Below, piece by piece: positions 45,591-54,849 of a stretch of 55,905 bases of DNA. Under the pieces are notes generated by a model. It did no database searches and was not told the DNA's origin. It was given only the letters and a program-made list of their open reading frames with translations. The stretch is from Lyngbya sp. PCC 8106 (GTDB taxonomy: Bacteria > Cyanobacteriota > Cyanobacteriia > Cyanobacteriales > Microcoleaceae). The position numbers and the translations under genes were made by a program. How positions within the stretch are numbered: position 1 is the first letter of the stretch; every line of letters begins with the position of its first letter. The stretch spans positions 1-55,905 of the forward strand of contig NZ_AAVU01000046.1 in assembly GCF_000169095.1 (NCBI RefSeq). Direction: 5' to 3'.

Positions 45591-47030
45591 ATGACTCACG
45601 TACTCGATAGTTTAATCGTCGGTGCAGGCATTAGCGGCCTGGCGTTAGCTCATGCTCTCCATCAGAACCAAGATCATCAATTGCCTCTCAACATTCTTGT
45701 CAGCGAGCATCAAGGACGGGTAGGAGGAAATATAACCACAGTATCCGAAGGAGAATTTCTTTGGGAAGAAGGCCCCAATAGTTTTTCTCCAACCCCTGAG
45801 TTACTGAAGTTAGCGGTAGAAGTAGGTCTTAAGCCTGAGCTAGTCTTTGCCGATCGCAAGTTACCTCGGTACGTTTACTGGAATGGTCAACTCATGCCTG
45901 TGCCGATGAGTCCTCCGGCTTTGTTGAGTACAAAACTCTTAAGTCCTGGAGGTAAACTTCGAGCATTAACGGGGGCATTGGGGTTTGTACAACCCGCGAT
46001 GGGAGAATCGTTAAGTCAACAAAATGGGGAAGAAACGATCTCGCAGTTTTTTGAGCGTCATTTGGGTTCAGAAGTTCTCAAGCGACTGGTTGAACCCTTT
46101 GTTTCTGGTGTTTATGCAGGCGATCCCCAGCAACTCGAAATTAGCTCGGCTTTTGCCCGAGTCGCACGTATGGCTTACAGTGGCGGTGGATTGGTTGCTG
46201 GAGCGGTTTTATCGCGTCGTCAGAACAAATCTCCGCGATCGCCTGCCGACCCGTCTATTCCCCAAACTAAACGGGGAGAGTTGGGGTCTTTTCGTCAGGG
46301 GATTGGAGCCTTACCCAATGCGATCGCCAAACAGTTAGGCGATCAACTCAAATTAAACTGGCAACTCACCCGTCTCGAACGGACTGAAAACCAAACCTAT
46401 CGGGCTGAATTTTCGACTCCAGAAGGGGTTCAACAGGTAGAAACTCGAACGGTGGTGTTGACGACTCCGGCCTATGTCACAGCAGAAATTCTCAAACCGT
46501 TGCAACTCCAAGTCAGTCAAACGTTAACTGAAATTCCCTATCCCCCGGTGGCTTGCGTCGTTTTAGCCTATCCCGTTTCAGCTTTAAAGCAGAAATTAAC
46601 CGGATTTGGCAATTTAGTTCCCCGAGGACAAGGGATTCGGACGTTAGGCACGATTTGGACATCGAGTTTATTTCCTGGTCGCGCCCCCCAAGGCTGGCAA
46701 GTCCTCACCAGTTATATTGGCGGAGCGACGGATCCAGAAATTGGAGAGTTAGAAGATGATCAAATTGTTGAGGCGGTTCATCAAGATTTGCGTCACATTT
46801 TACTCAAAGAAGATATCTCTCCCAAAGTGCTAGCCGTGCATCTGTGGAAACGTGCTATCCCTCAATACAATCTCGGACACCAACAACGGTTACAACACGT
46901 TAATGAGGGTCTAGAGGCAATGCCGGGGTTATATCTGTGTAGCAACTATATCGACGGTGTAGCGTTGGGAGATTGTGTGCGTCGTTCTATCGGACAAGCT
47001 AACGAAATTCTCAGTTTTTTGGGTCAATAG
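45591..47030 (+). CDS. hemY: Protoporphyrinogen oxidase, HemY type
   Basis: A 479-residue FAD enzyme that oxidises protoporphyrinogen IX to protoporphyrin IX before the heme/chlorophyll branch. The FAD motif VGAGISGLALAHAL is at about residues 10-23. Further blocks are EEGPNSFSP, RLVEPFVSGVYAGDP, GELGSFRQGIGALPNAI and the C-terminal FAD-binding GLYLCSNYIDGVALGDCV. Most cyanobacteria use HemJ instead; HemY is known in a minority. It is related to plant plastid PPOX, the target of diphenyl-ether compounds. A HIP1-containing insert-like RSPADPS stretch occurs before GELGS. The upstream palindrome may control it. Confidence 0.93.
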   Translation: MTHVLDSLIVGAGISGLALAHALHQNQDHQLPLNILVSEHQGRVGGNITTVSEGEFLWEEGPNSFSPTPELLKLAVEVGLKPELVFADRKLPRYVYWNGQLMPVPMSPPALLSTKLLSPGGKLRALTGALGFVQPAMGESLSQQNGEETISQFFERHLGSEVLKRLVEPFVSGVYAGDPQQLEISSAFARVARMAYSGGGLVAGAVLSRRQNKSPRSPADPSIPQTKRGELGSFRQGIGALPNAIAKQLGDQLKLNWQLTRLERTENQTYRAEFSTPEGVQQVETRTVVLTTPAYVTAEILKPLQLQVSQTLTEIPYPPVACVVLAYPVSALKQKLTGFGNLVPRGQGIRTLGTIWTSSLFPGRAPQGWQVLTSYIGGATDPEIGELEDDQIVEAVHQDLRHILLKEDISPKVLAVHLWKRAIPQYNLGHQQRLQHVNEGLEAMPGLYLCSNYIDGVALGDCVRRSIGQANEILSFLGQ

Positions 47031-47066
47031 AGATAGGGTTGAGAGAGGGTGAAATTCCCTCAATAC

Positions 47067-47768
47067 CTATCTTTCCTTGACTCGCCGATCAAACATATAA
47101 CCCACGCCGCGAATGGTTTTGATCAGTACAGGTTTATTCACATCTGGTTCCACCTTTTTGCGAATCTGGCCGATATGAACATCAACGACTCGCTGTTCTC
47201 CCTCGTAATCATAGTCCCAAACCTCTTGTAAGAGTTCAGACCGTCGCCACGCTCGACCCGGTTTACTGGCCAAACAATACAGTAAATCAAACTCTAAGGC
47301 ACTTAACGGGATCAACTTATCATCAATGTAGACTTCACGACGAGACGGATCAATCAGCAAATCGCCATAAACTAAACTACGGGGTTCGCTGTCGGCGACA
47401 CTACGTTGACGTTTCAAAATCGCCCGTACACGCGCACCGAGTTCGGCTAAACCAAAAGGCTTAGTAATATAATCATCAGCGCCCTTATCAAAGCCTTTGA
47501 TCTTATCGGCTTCACCCGTCAAGCTGGTCAGCAATAAAATAAACACACTGGTACGACTTTGCATTTCCTGACACAGAATAAAACCAGTTGTATCAGGAAG
47601 ATTGACATCGAGTACCACCAAATCCGGACTAAATTGATCAAAACATTCCAGCGCCGTCTCACCATCTTTTGCCGATTCAACTTCGTAGTCTTGTTGACTT
47701 AGATAGCGAGCAATTAAATTTCGGATTGCTGGGTCGTCATCAACCACAAGAATCTTTGCAGAAGCCAT
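47067..47768 (-). CDS. OmpR-family response regulator
   Basis: A 233-residue two-component response regulator. The receiver domain covers residues 4-115 with phospho-acceptor Asp54 (VVLDVNLPDT), acidic pair DDD at 10-12, switch Thr79/Ser80 and Lys101 in DDYITKPF. The winged-helix DNA-binding domain covers about 135-230 (LSALEFDLLYCLASKPGRAWRR, VVDVHIGQIRKK and IRGVGYMF). It is neither RpaA nor RpaB by sequence; the specific orthologue is not identified. No histidine kinase lies nearby, as is common in cyanobacteria. MASAKILVVDD at 47768 is chosen over the longer frame to 47810. It is convergent with hemY, stops 36 bp apart. Confidence 0.92.
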   Translation of the reverse strand: MASAKILVVDDDPAIRNLIARYLSQQDYEVESAKDGETALECFDQFSPDLVVLDVNLPDTTGFILCQEMQSRTSVFILLLTSLTGEADKIKGFDKGADDYITKPFGLAELGARVRAILKRQRSVADSEPRSLVYGDLLIDPSRREVYIDDKLIPLSALEFDLLYCLASKPGRAWRRSELLQEVWDYDYEGEQRVVDVHIGQIRKKVEPDVNKPVLIKTIRGVGYMFDRRVKER

Positions 47769-47875
47769 AACCACTTCGGTTGAGCTGAAGATAGAGCAAG
47801 AGTAAATCAATCATCTCAATGTTAATGTAAAACTCGGGTTTACACCTAGAGATTTATCGATTTAGTTGCATTGTG

Positions 47876-50038
47876 TTACAGAGAGCGTAATATTTCTGAG
47901 AGTAAACTCGCGGGAACCTGAGAAAGCGCTCGATTTTGTCCCGGTAAACCGGATTGATTGTAAATCGCCCGAATTGTTCGGATGACATGACCTAGAGCAA
48001 TTTTCTCACGTCCTGGCTTGACGGCTTTGGCAGAGGCGACTGGCAGAAGTTGCTGACACCCCGCTTGCAAATGATGCCGTAAAGCTGTTTCTAAATGAGT
48101 GACTCGCTCTGTTTGACTCAGGGCTAGATACTGATCTTTTCCGAGTTGATAGTGAGCAAGTCCCAGGTTATTGTGAGTGGCTAAGGGGTCAAAATTAAGC
48201 TGAGTGGGACTCAACTGTTCGACCAAAGTTAACGCCACTTCATAAGATGTAATCGCCTTTTGTAGAAATCTAGCACGAACTTCTGAGTCTTGATGTCGAT
48301 TGGCTAAATGCCAATAGGCAATTCCCAGGTTATTGCGAGTTGCAGCACAAGAGGCCACATCAGTTTTTGGGGTGCGATATTTCAACGAATTTTCATAGGC
48401 TTTAATCGCATGATGCAACCACTGATCATCGGGTTCGTGCTGGGCTAAATTCCAGTAGGCTGTACCGATATTAGCCTGAATCATTGCCAACTCTCGCGGA
48501 TACTGGTCAGCAGAGTAATAACGCCCTGCTTGAGTATAAGCGGAAATTGCCGCTTTGAGATGTTGACTTGGCTGAGTATGTTGAGCCAAATTCCAGTAGA
48601 CTGTACCCAAATTATTCTGAGTTGCAGCATAACTCAAAGCTCTCTGTTGAGCTATTGTCTGATTTTGCCACTCTAACTCAGACGCTTTGGAAATGACAAC
48701 TTGAAAATAATAAATAGCCTCACAATAAGCATTAATAGATTGTTGTAAATTCTCAACTGGCTCTCGAATTCTGGCTAAATCAGCGTAAGCAGCACCTAAA
48801 TTTTTTTGCAGTCTAGCAATTGTTGATGCTTGTTTCTCCGGATTGGCGTACATTAACGCTTTTTGATAGAAAATGATACTCTGTTCTAGATGGGGGAGTA
48901 TTTCGGCGATCGCAGAGGTTAACTTTTCCTGATGGAAACGCATCCAATACAGCGTTCCAAGATCATTGAGCCAATCCACAATTTCTGAAGTATTTAAAAT
49001 CGGACGAGTTGCATCTTCTAACTGTTGCCATCCCGTTTCATAAACTTCGATCACAAGCTGAATCTGTTCGGTAGAGGTTAATCCCGCTTGCATCTGTTGA
49101 CGAACCCGTGCGATTAAAATCCGGTAAGCCCGGGTGAGTTGTTTGGGAGAAGTTGTCGTTTGCTGAATTTGCTTGACTTTGTGTAGGGTTTGAGTCAAAT
49201 CTAGCGGCTTCTTTGCCGTTTTAGGCGGCTTTATTTTGGGTGGATGTGAGGTTTCCTGTTTCGGCTTTTGCGGAGCCACTGAAGGCGATTTAACATCGGC
49301 TGAGGCAACATTTTCAGAGGATTTGCTATCTTCTTGAGTTTGAGAACGCTCATCGAGATCGAGAAATTCGGTTTCTTCGGGCTGACGCCCAGATAAAAGC
49401 TTAATTTGTGGAGAAACTGAATTTTTGCCTAAATCTTGAGTCTCTTGAGTAATTGCAGTCACCGGAGTTGGTTCTCCAGCAAACTCAAATACCCCGGTTC
49501 GCCACCGCCAAAATTCCGGGGCTGACTGTTCAATACAACGCAACCAAGGCGAAGGAATCCACAATAATAAGCTAAACTCTAACTCAGGAAGATGGCTTTC
49601 TAGGCTGCGGAGATGATGCAAAAACGACCATTGAATTGCAGCCGGTTGTCGCGTTAATTGTTCAACGCCTAAAACCTGAAAACCCACACTATACCCAGAC
49701 ACGCTAGACTGTTCAGAACTATTTTCTGCGAACCACTGTTCAATTTGAGTGATCAGATTCGGTTCATCTAAATCTACCGTTAAAGTTACCCAGTTTGTAA
49801 AAGAGGATGAACGAACCTTGTTCTTTTTTGGAGTGGAAGTTGAACTGTTTTTAGGGGTTTGTCGTTTAGAAAACTCTGCTTGTAAGCGAGTGATCATCGT
49901 TTGACGCAACTGCAAATCATCACAGACGGCAATTAAAATTTGACGTCGTAGATTTAATAGCAATGCTCGTTTCAAACGGAGAAAAACTTGCTGATTCACT
50001 CCTGACCCGTTAGAAGACGCAATTGTGAGCGCAGTCAT
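47876..50038 (-). CDS. Large tetratricopeptide-repeat protein with N-terminal ATPase-like domain
   Basis: A 720-residue protein. The N-terminal domain (about residues 15-190; LLLNLRRQILIAVCDDLQLRQ, then HLRSLESHLPELEFSLLLWIPSPWLRCI) recalls the effector/NTPase-like head found before TPR arrays in cyanobacteria but lacks a clear Walker A. A Lys/Pro/Ser-rich disordered linker covers about 205-290. A helical array of roughly eight degenerate TPRs follows (NNLGTVYWNLAQHTQPSQHL, NNLGIAYWHLANRHQD). Function unknown; probably a scaffold. It is upstream of the response regulator on the same strand (107 bp) and downstream of the CHAT-TPR gene across the G-rich array. Confidence 0.78.
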   Translation of the reverse strand: MTALTIASSNGSGVNQQVFLRLKRALLLNLRRQILIAVCDDLQLRQTMITRLQAEFSKRQTPKNSSTSTPKKNKVRSSSFTNWVTLTVDLDEPNLITQIEQWFAENSSEQSSVSGYSVGFQVLGVEQLTRQPAAIQWSFLHHLRSLESHLPELEFSLLLWIPSPWLRCIEQSAPEFWRWRTGVFEFAGEPTPVTAITQETQDLGKNSVSPQIKLLSGRQPEETEFLDLDERSQTQEDSKSSENVASADVKSPSVAPQKPKQETSHPPKIKPPKTAKKPLDLTQTLHKVKQIQQTTTSPKQLTRAYRILIARVRQQMQAGLTSTEQIQLVIEVYETGWQQLEDATRPILNTSEIVDWLNDLGTLYWMRFHQEKLTSAIAEILPHLEQSIIFYQKALMYANPEKQASTIARLQKNLGAAYADLARIREPVENLQQSINAYCEAIYYFQVVISKASELEWQNQTIAQQRALSYAATQNNLGTVYWNLAQHTQPSQHLKAAISAYTQAGRYYSADQYPRELAMIQANIGTAYWNLAQHEPDDQWLHHAIKAYENSLKYRTPKTDVASCAATRNNLGIAYWHLANRHQDSEVRARFLQKAITSYEVALTLVEQLSPTQLNFDPLATHNNLGLAHYQLGKDQYLALSQTERVTHLETALRHHLQAGCQQLLPVASAKAVKPGREKIALGHVIRTIRAIYNQSGLPGQNRALSQVPASLLSEILRSL

Positions 50039-50267
50039 GCGACATTAAAATAATAAAGTGAAATCACATCAGTTTTGATAAGCCATTCAAACAAATCCTG
50101 TATCTTGTTTACACACCAATCATGTGCTAATCAAGAATAAGAGAACATTCATACTCTTTATTTCCTAGCCAAATTTTCTCGGTCAGGATGAGTCAATCAT
50201 GGCACCGAATTGACATCCGCAGGCGAAATCCCTTTCTTTCGAGATATCCGGATAACAGTTGATTGAT
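50039..50267. other. Intergenic sequence 5' of the large TPR gene
   Basis: No gene recognised. It presumably holds the promoter of the large TPR gene (minus strand). Confidence 0.35.
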
Positions 50268-50658
50268 GGGGAGATAGGGAGGTCGGGAGATGGGGAGATG
50301 GGGAGATGGGGAGATGGGGAGATGGGGAGATGGGGAGATGGGGAGATGGGGAGATGGGGAGATGGGGAGGGACCGGAGTTGGGGAGGGACCGGAGTTGGG
50401 GAGATGGGGAGATGGGGAGATGGGGAGATGGGGAGGGACCGGAGTTGGGGAGATGGGGAGATGGGGAGATGGGGAGATGGGGAGATGGGGAGGGACCGGA
50501 GTTGGGGAGATGGGGAGATGGGGAGATGGGGAGATGGGGAGGGACCGGAGTTGGGGAGATGGGGAGATGGGGAGATGGGGAGATGGGGAGATGGGGAGGG
50601 ACCGGAGTTGGGGAGATGGGGAGGTGGGGAGTTAGGGAGGTGGGGAGATAGGGAGGTA
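50268..50658. repeat. G-rich tandem array of GGGGAGAT octamers with GGGACCGGAGTT inserts
   Basis: About 390 bp made of GGGGAGAT units. They are interrupted by six copies of a second motif, GGGACCGGAGTT (two adjacent at about 50369-50397, then about 50436, 50491, 50540 and 50599), giving a higher-order repeat. Edges decay to GGGAGGTC/GGGAGGTG variants. All frames stay open, producing artificial GRWGDGEM-type reading frames that I do not accept as genes. G-runs every 8 bases on the plus strand give strong G-quadruplex potential. Copy number is likely variable. Confidence 0.95.
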
Positions 50659-50721
50659 GTATTATTTTTAAAATTTCATCTAAAAGAAGAGAGGGAAGTA
50701 GTTGACAAATCAAATAATATT

Positions 50722-53700
50722 TCAAAATTCCATCGGTGTCCACTCTCCAACGGGAACAAACGCCGCCCAAAAATAAGGGTGTTGATATTCTTGAGAATTT
50801 AACATTTCTAATTGTGTTTGACGCCAAGCTTCTGAACGTCCTTGATTTTGCAATAACCGTTGATAATATTTAATCATTAATTCCTTCGTTCCTTCATCGC
50901 TAACCGTCCACAAACTCATCAATAAACTTTCCGCACCCGCCAACGTAAACGCCCGACGTAAACCATAAACTCCCTCACCATTTTCTATTTCTCCTAACCC
51001 CGTTTCGCAAGCGGATAATACAACTAATTTAGTCCCGCGTAGCTTTAAATTTGCCACTTCCAAAGCCGTTAATACCCCATCATCTTTACCGCTTTCACGG
51101 GGGTTAAAACCCGCCAACGCCAAACCGGAACGCAGCAAAGGATTTTCTTGAATTGGAGTATTTTGTTGAGTGTTTTCTGAGATCAAACCAAAAGTATTAT
51201 CTGGTTCAACTCTCGGGAGATTTTTTAAGAAAAAGCCATGAGTTGCAATATGTAAAATATTCGGGGCTTGTAACTGTTTAACCGCATTTTCTGTCGCTTG
51301 AGACTCAGTAAATAATGTCACATCAGACAATAAAGGTGCAATTACCCTTGCTTCTTCAGCAGTTCCCGGTAACGCCCCAAAACTCATCTCAACCCCTCTA
51401 GAAAGTTGATTGCTTCCGCGAGTATTGGAAACAGCAACCGTTGTCGGTTCACCCGGTTTATCATAATCTGGGTTAGCAACAATAACAGGTGCTTGTTTGT
51501 GAGAATATTCGAGTTGGAAACGAATTAAATCCCGTCCCGTCGTTAGATAAGTAATTTTATAAGTTTCTATCAAATACCGATTATTTTCATCAACCAACGC
51601 CGCAAAGGGAATCAAATTTAACTGAGCATCGGGTGAAATGATAATATGATTAATATCGCCTAACTTTTCTCGAATCGGTTGCATTAACAGTTCATCAAGT
51701 TGGCGTGCAGTTTGTTTAACGTCATTGGTATTTCCGATTAAAGCATCTTTTTTGTCTTTAATATCTAGACTAAATCTAAAGAAAGCCGCTCGATGAATCT
51801 GTTCAACTTCCCCTAAATCAACCCATTGCGGTTCACCGTCAGATTTAAGAATATAAGCCGCATAATGAGGTGTTTCCCATTTGTCTGTTGTACTCGCTTT
51901 AGCATCATAAGGCTTATAAAACACAAATTCAACTAACGCCGCATCTTCAGGAATCAACTGTTGTACCGCTTCAATCGTAACAGGTTCAGAAAGGGTTCTA
52001 AATTCGGCACTACGGCGAGAAAGTTCCGCTTCGAGTTGGTCTGATTTTTCTCTCAAATTTGTAACTTGTTGACGGTATTGTTCTTCGGAGAGATTTTCAG
52101 GTTTGTTGTAAATCAGAGTCGCCAGTTGAGTTCTAACCGTTGCTAATTCATCGAGAAATTGTTGATTTTCAGGCGTGATATTTTCTCGCAATAGTTGTAA
52201 GTTATCAGTCATTACATCCAAAATCCGACCTTTGCGACGGAGAATAGTTGTGAGGGCTAAACGTGCCGCTTCTGAGTTGTTCGGTGCATCTTTAATATGC
52301 AGAGAAACAACAGCATCAGTTGTATTAGAAATCATTTTCATCGAGTCTTGTTTCTGACGTTCCGAACCTGTTGCGAGGAGAACATTCAGGTTTTGTTCCT
52401 CAACGTCTAGTCCTCGACTGAGAAAGTTTATCGCTTGAGTTGTATTTCCTTGGGAGTAGTAGAGTGATGCTAAGTTGTTGAGGCTGGTAGCGACATCGGG
52501 ATGGTTTTCTCCCAAGGCTTTCTCCAGAATCGCTAAAGAACGTTGATAAAGGGGTTCGGCTTCATCGTAGCGTCCTTGGTCACTGTAGAGTAATGCCAAG
52601 TTGTTGAGGCTGAGTGCAACCGAAGGATGGTTTTCTCCCAAGGCTTTCTCGCGAATCGCTAAGGAACGTTGGTGGAGGGGTTCGGCTTCACTGTAGCGTC
52701 CTTGGGAGTCGTAGAGTGCTGCCAAGTTGTTGAGGCTGGTAGCGACCGAAGGATGGTTTTCTCCCAAGGCTTTTTCACTAATGGCTAAGGAACGTTGGTA
52801 GAGGGGTTCGGCTTCATCGTAGCGTCCTTGGGAACGGTAGAGTGATGCTAAGTTGTTGAGGCTGAGGGCAACATCGGGATGGTTTTCTCCCAAGGCTTTC
52901 TCATAGATAGCTAAGGAACGTTGGATGAGGGGTTCAGCTTCATCGTAGCGTCCTTGGGAGTCGTAGAGGTTTGCTAAGTTGTTGAGGCTGGTAGCGACAA
53001 GGGGATGGTTTTCCCCCAAAGCTTTCTCCCAAATCGCTAAAGAACGTTGGAGGAGGGGTTCGGCTTCATCGTAGCGTCCTTGGGAGTTGTAGAGGTTTGC
53101 CAAGTTGTTGAGGCTGAGGGCAACATCGGGATGACTTTCTCCCAAAGCTTTCTCGCGAATCGCTAAGGAACGTTGGATGAGGGGTTCAGCTTCATCGTAG
53201 CGTCCTTGGGAGTCGTAGAGGTTTGCTAAGTTGTTGAGGCTGGTAGCGACAAGGGGATGGTTTTCCCCCAAAGCTTTCTCGCGAATCGCTAAGGAACGTT
53301 GGATGAGGGGTTCAGCTTCATCGTAGCGTCCTTGGGAGTCGTAGAGGTTTGCTAAGTTGTTGAGGCTGGTAGCGACAAGGGGATGGTTTTCCCCCAAAGC
53401 TTTCTCCCAAATCGCTAAAGAACGTTGGATGAGGGGTTCAGCTTCATCGTAGCGTCCTTGGGAGTCGTAGAGGTTTGCTAAGTTGTTGAGGCTTTGTGCA
53501 ACCGAAGGATGATTTTCTCCCAAGGCTTTCTCGCGAATCGCTAAGGAACGTTGGTGGAGGGGTTCGGCCTCACTGTAGCGTCCTTGGGAACGGTAGAGTG
53601 ATGCTAAGTTGTTGAGGCTGGTGGCAACTGAGGGATGGTTTTCTCCCAAAGCTTTCTCGCGAATCGCTAAGGAACGTTGGTGGAGGGGTTCGGCTTCATC

Positions 53701-54270
53701 GTAGCGTCCTTGGGAGTTGTAGAGTGATGCCAAGTTGTTGAGGCTGAGTGCGACAAGGGAATGGTCTTTTCCCAAAGCTTTCTCCCGAATCGCTAAGGAA
53801 CGTTGATAGAGGGGTTCGGCTTCACTGTAGCGTCCTTGGGAGTCGTAGAGTGCTGCCAAGTTGTTGAGGCTGGTAGCGACCGAAGGATGGTTTTCTCCGA
53901 GGGCTTTCTCATCGATAGCTAAGGAACGTTGATAGAGGAGTTCGGCTTCATCGTAGCGTCCTTGGTCACTGTAGAGTAATGCTAAGTTGTTGAGGCTGGT
54001 GGCGACATCGGGATGGTTTTCTCCTAAAATTCTCTCTCGTATTTCTAGAACTTGTTCTGCTAGAGGTATGGCTTCGTTATATTTGCCTTGTTGACGGAGT
54101 TGAATAACTTGTTGGTTGAGTCGTTCGGCTTCTTCGAGTTCATCCGACTGTTGAACTATTTCAGCAGAATTGGTCTGTCCGCGAACGGGTTGAGGTGTTG
54201 TTGTTAACAGTCCCGAACATCCAACGAAAACGGTTAGCCAGAGGAAGGGGTTGAGGGTAGTTCGCTTCAT
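50722..54270 (-). CDS. TPR-CHAT domain protein (caspase-like protease fold)
   Basis: A 1182-residue exported or lipid-anchored protein. The N-terminus MKRTTLNPFLWLTVFVGCSG is a signal sequence, with a weak lipobox Cys18. Thirteen nearly identical 42-residue TPRs fill about residues 58-610 (GRYDEAEPLYQRSLAI-x-EKALGENHP). A helical linker follows, then a CHAT domain from about residue 830. The catalytic dyad is intact: His1011 in ILHIATHGFF and Cys1088 in LSACETGLG, followed by GAESLLMSLW. CHAT proteins are clan-CD proteases, some activated in defence systems by TPR partners; many cyanobacterial TPR-CHAT proteins have no known substrate. ATG 54270 chosen over 54285. Confidence 0.93.
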   Translation of the reverse strand: MKRTTLNPFLWLTVFVGCSGLLTTTPQPVRGQTNSAEIVQQSDELEEAERLNQQVIQLRQQGKYNEAIPLAEQVLEIRERILGENHPDVATSLNNLALLYSDQGRYDEAELLYQRSLAIDEKALGENHPSVATSLNNLAALYDSQGRYSEAEPLYQRSLAIREKALGKDHSLVALSLNNLASLYNSQGRYDEAEPLHQRSLAIREKALGENHPSVATSLNNLASLYRSQGRYSEAEPLHQRSLAIREKALGENHPSVAQSLNNLANLYDSQGRYDEAEPLIQRSLAIWEKALGENHPLVATSLNNLANLYDSQGRYDEAEPLIQRSLAIREKALGENHPLVATSLNNLANLYDSQGRYDEAEPLIQRSLAIREKALGESHPDVALSLNNLANLYNSQGRYDEAEPLLQRSLAIWEKALGENHPLVATSLNNLANLYDSQGRYDEAEPLIQRSLAIYEKALGENHPDVALSLNNLASLYRSQGRYDEAEPLYQRSLAISEKALGENHPSVATSLNNLAALYDSQGRYSEAEPLHQRSLAIREKALGENHPSVALSLNNLALLYSDQGRYDEAEPLYQRSLAILEKALGENHPDVATSLNNLASLYYSQGNTTQAINFLSRGLDVEEQNLNVLLATGSERQKQDSMKMISNTTDAVVSLHIKDAPNNSEAARLALTTILRRKGRILDVMTDNLQLLRENITPENQQFLDELATVRTQLATLIYNKPENLSEEQYRQQVTNLREKSDQLEAELSRRSAEFRTLSEPVTIEAVQQLIPEDAALVEFVFYKPYDAKASTTDKWETPHYAAYILKSDGEPQWVDLGEVEQIHRAAFFRFSLDIKDKKDALIGNTNDVKQTARQLDELLMQPIREKLGDINHIIISPDAQLNLIPFAALVDENNRYLIETYKITYLTTGRDLIRFQLEYSHKQAPVIVANPDYDKPGEPTTVAVSNTRGSNQLSRGVEMSFGALPGTAEEARVIAPLLSDVTLFTESQATENAVKQLQAPNILHIATHGFFLKNLPRVEPDNTFGLISENTQQNTPIQENPLLRSGLALAGFNPRESGKDDGVLTALEVANLKLRGTKLVVLSACETGLGEIENGEGVYGLRRAFTLAGAESLLMSLWTVSDEGTKELMIKYYQRLLQNQGRSEAWRQTQLEMLNSQEYQHPYFWAAFVPVGEWTPMEF
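52440..54080. repeat. 126-bp intragenic tandem repeat (13 copies) of the TPR-CHAT gene
   Basis: Thirteen in-frame units of 126 bp encode the 42-residue TPRs. They are almost identical at the DNA level, including silent positions (for example GAAGCCGAACCCCT and TTGAACAACTTAGC segments recur unchanged). Small sets of units share variants, such as the LIQRS type in four units and the LHQRS type in three, suggesting recent block duplication or gene conversion. Confidence 0.9.
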
Positions 54271-54285
54271 CGGGTAGATAGTCAC

Positions 54286-54849
54286 GCCAAGTTCATTATC
54301 ACTTATGTCTGAGGGGTGTTGAGTTATGCAGTTTTGACCCCCCTCAGTCCCGCTTGAAAGGAGGGAAGAAAGTTAACCCCCCTCAGTCCCCAGGGCTGTT
54401 TCATTCTAAGTTAAAAATTGCCGGGGTTGATGGGGTGAAAGGGTGATGGTGAGTCCACCCCCGTGCGCGGGTTCCCCGCGTTGAGGGGAGTGGCGAACCC
54501 GAAGGGGGTGATGGGGAGAGGAGTTTTTTCCGAGGAAAAATAGCTTTTTATTAATAAAAATCCTCCCTACCTCCCTACCTCCCTACCTCCCCACCTCCCC
54601 ACAAATCAAGTTTTCGGGCAACGAAACGGCCCTGCCCTCAGTCCCCCCTACAAGGAGGGAAGAAAATTCACTCCCCTCGCCTCGTAGGAGAGGGGTTGGG
54701 GGAGAGGTTTTTCTAAGTTTGACCCCCCTCAGTTCCCCCCTGAAAGGAGGAAATAAAAGTAAGGCGATAGGAAAACCCGCAAAAAATCATTTAAAATTTC
54801 AACACGGCTATTCTCTGTGTTGACGGGTCAAAAATGATAAAGTTGAAAA
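54286..54849. repeat. Repeat-filled intergenic region upstream of the CHAT gene
   Basis: There is no gene in these 564 bp. They contain three to four degenerate copies of an ACCCCCCTCAGTCCCCC / GAAAGGAGG-AAGAAA motif (about 54339, 54377, 54634 and 54720). There is an inverted repeat with GGGTTCCCC and GGCGAACCCGAAGGGG (about 54468-54510). A C-rich CCTCCCTA/CCTCCCCA tandem (about 54563-54602) is the opposite-strand relative of the array at 50268-50658. Confidence 0.75.

Noticed and set aside
50268..50658. Possible CRISPR array
   Set aside because: The units are 8-bp and 12-bp low-complexity repeats with no unique spacers of constant length and no cas genes nearby.
50183..50827. Long open frames on both strands across the G-rich array (encoding HLPISPSP or GRWGDGEM repeats)
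   Set aside because: They are translations of the octamer tandem repeat, are open in several frames at once, have no ribosome-binding site and overlap the CHAT gene end.
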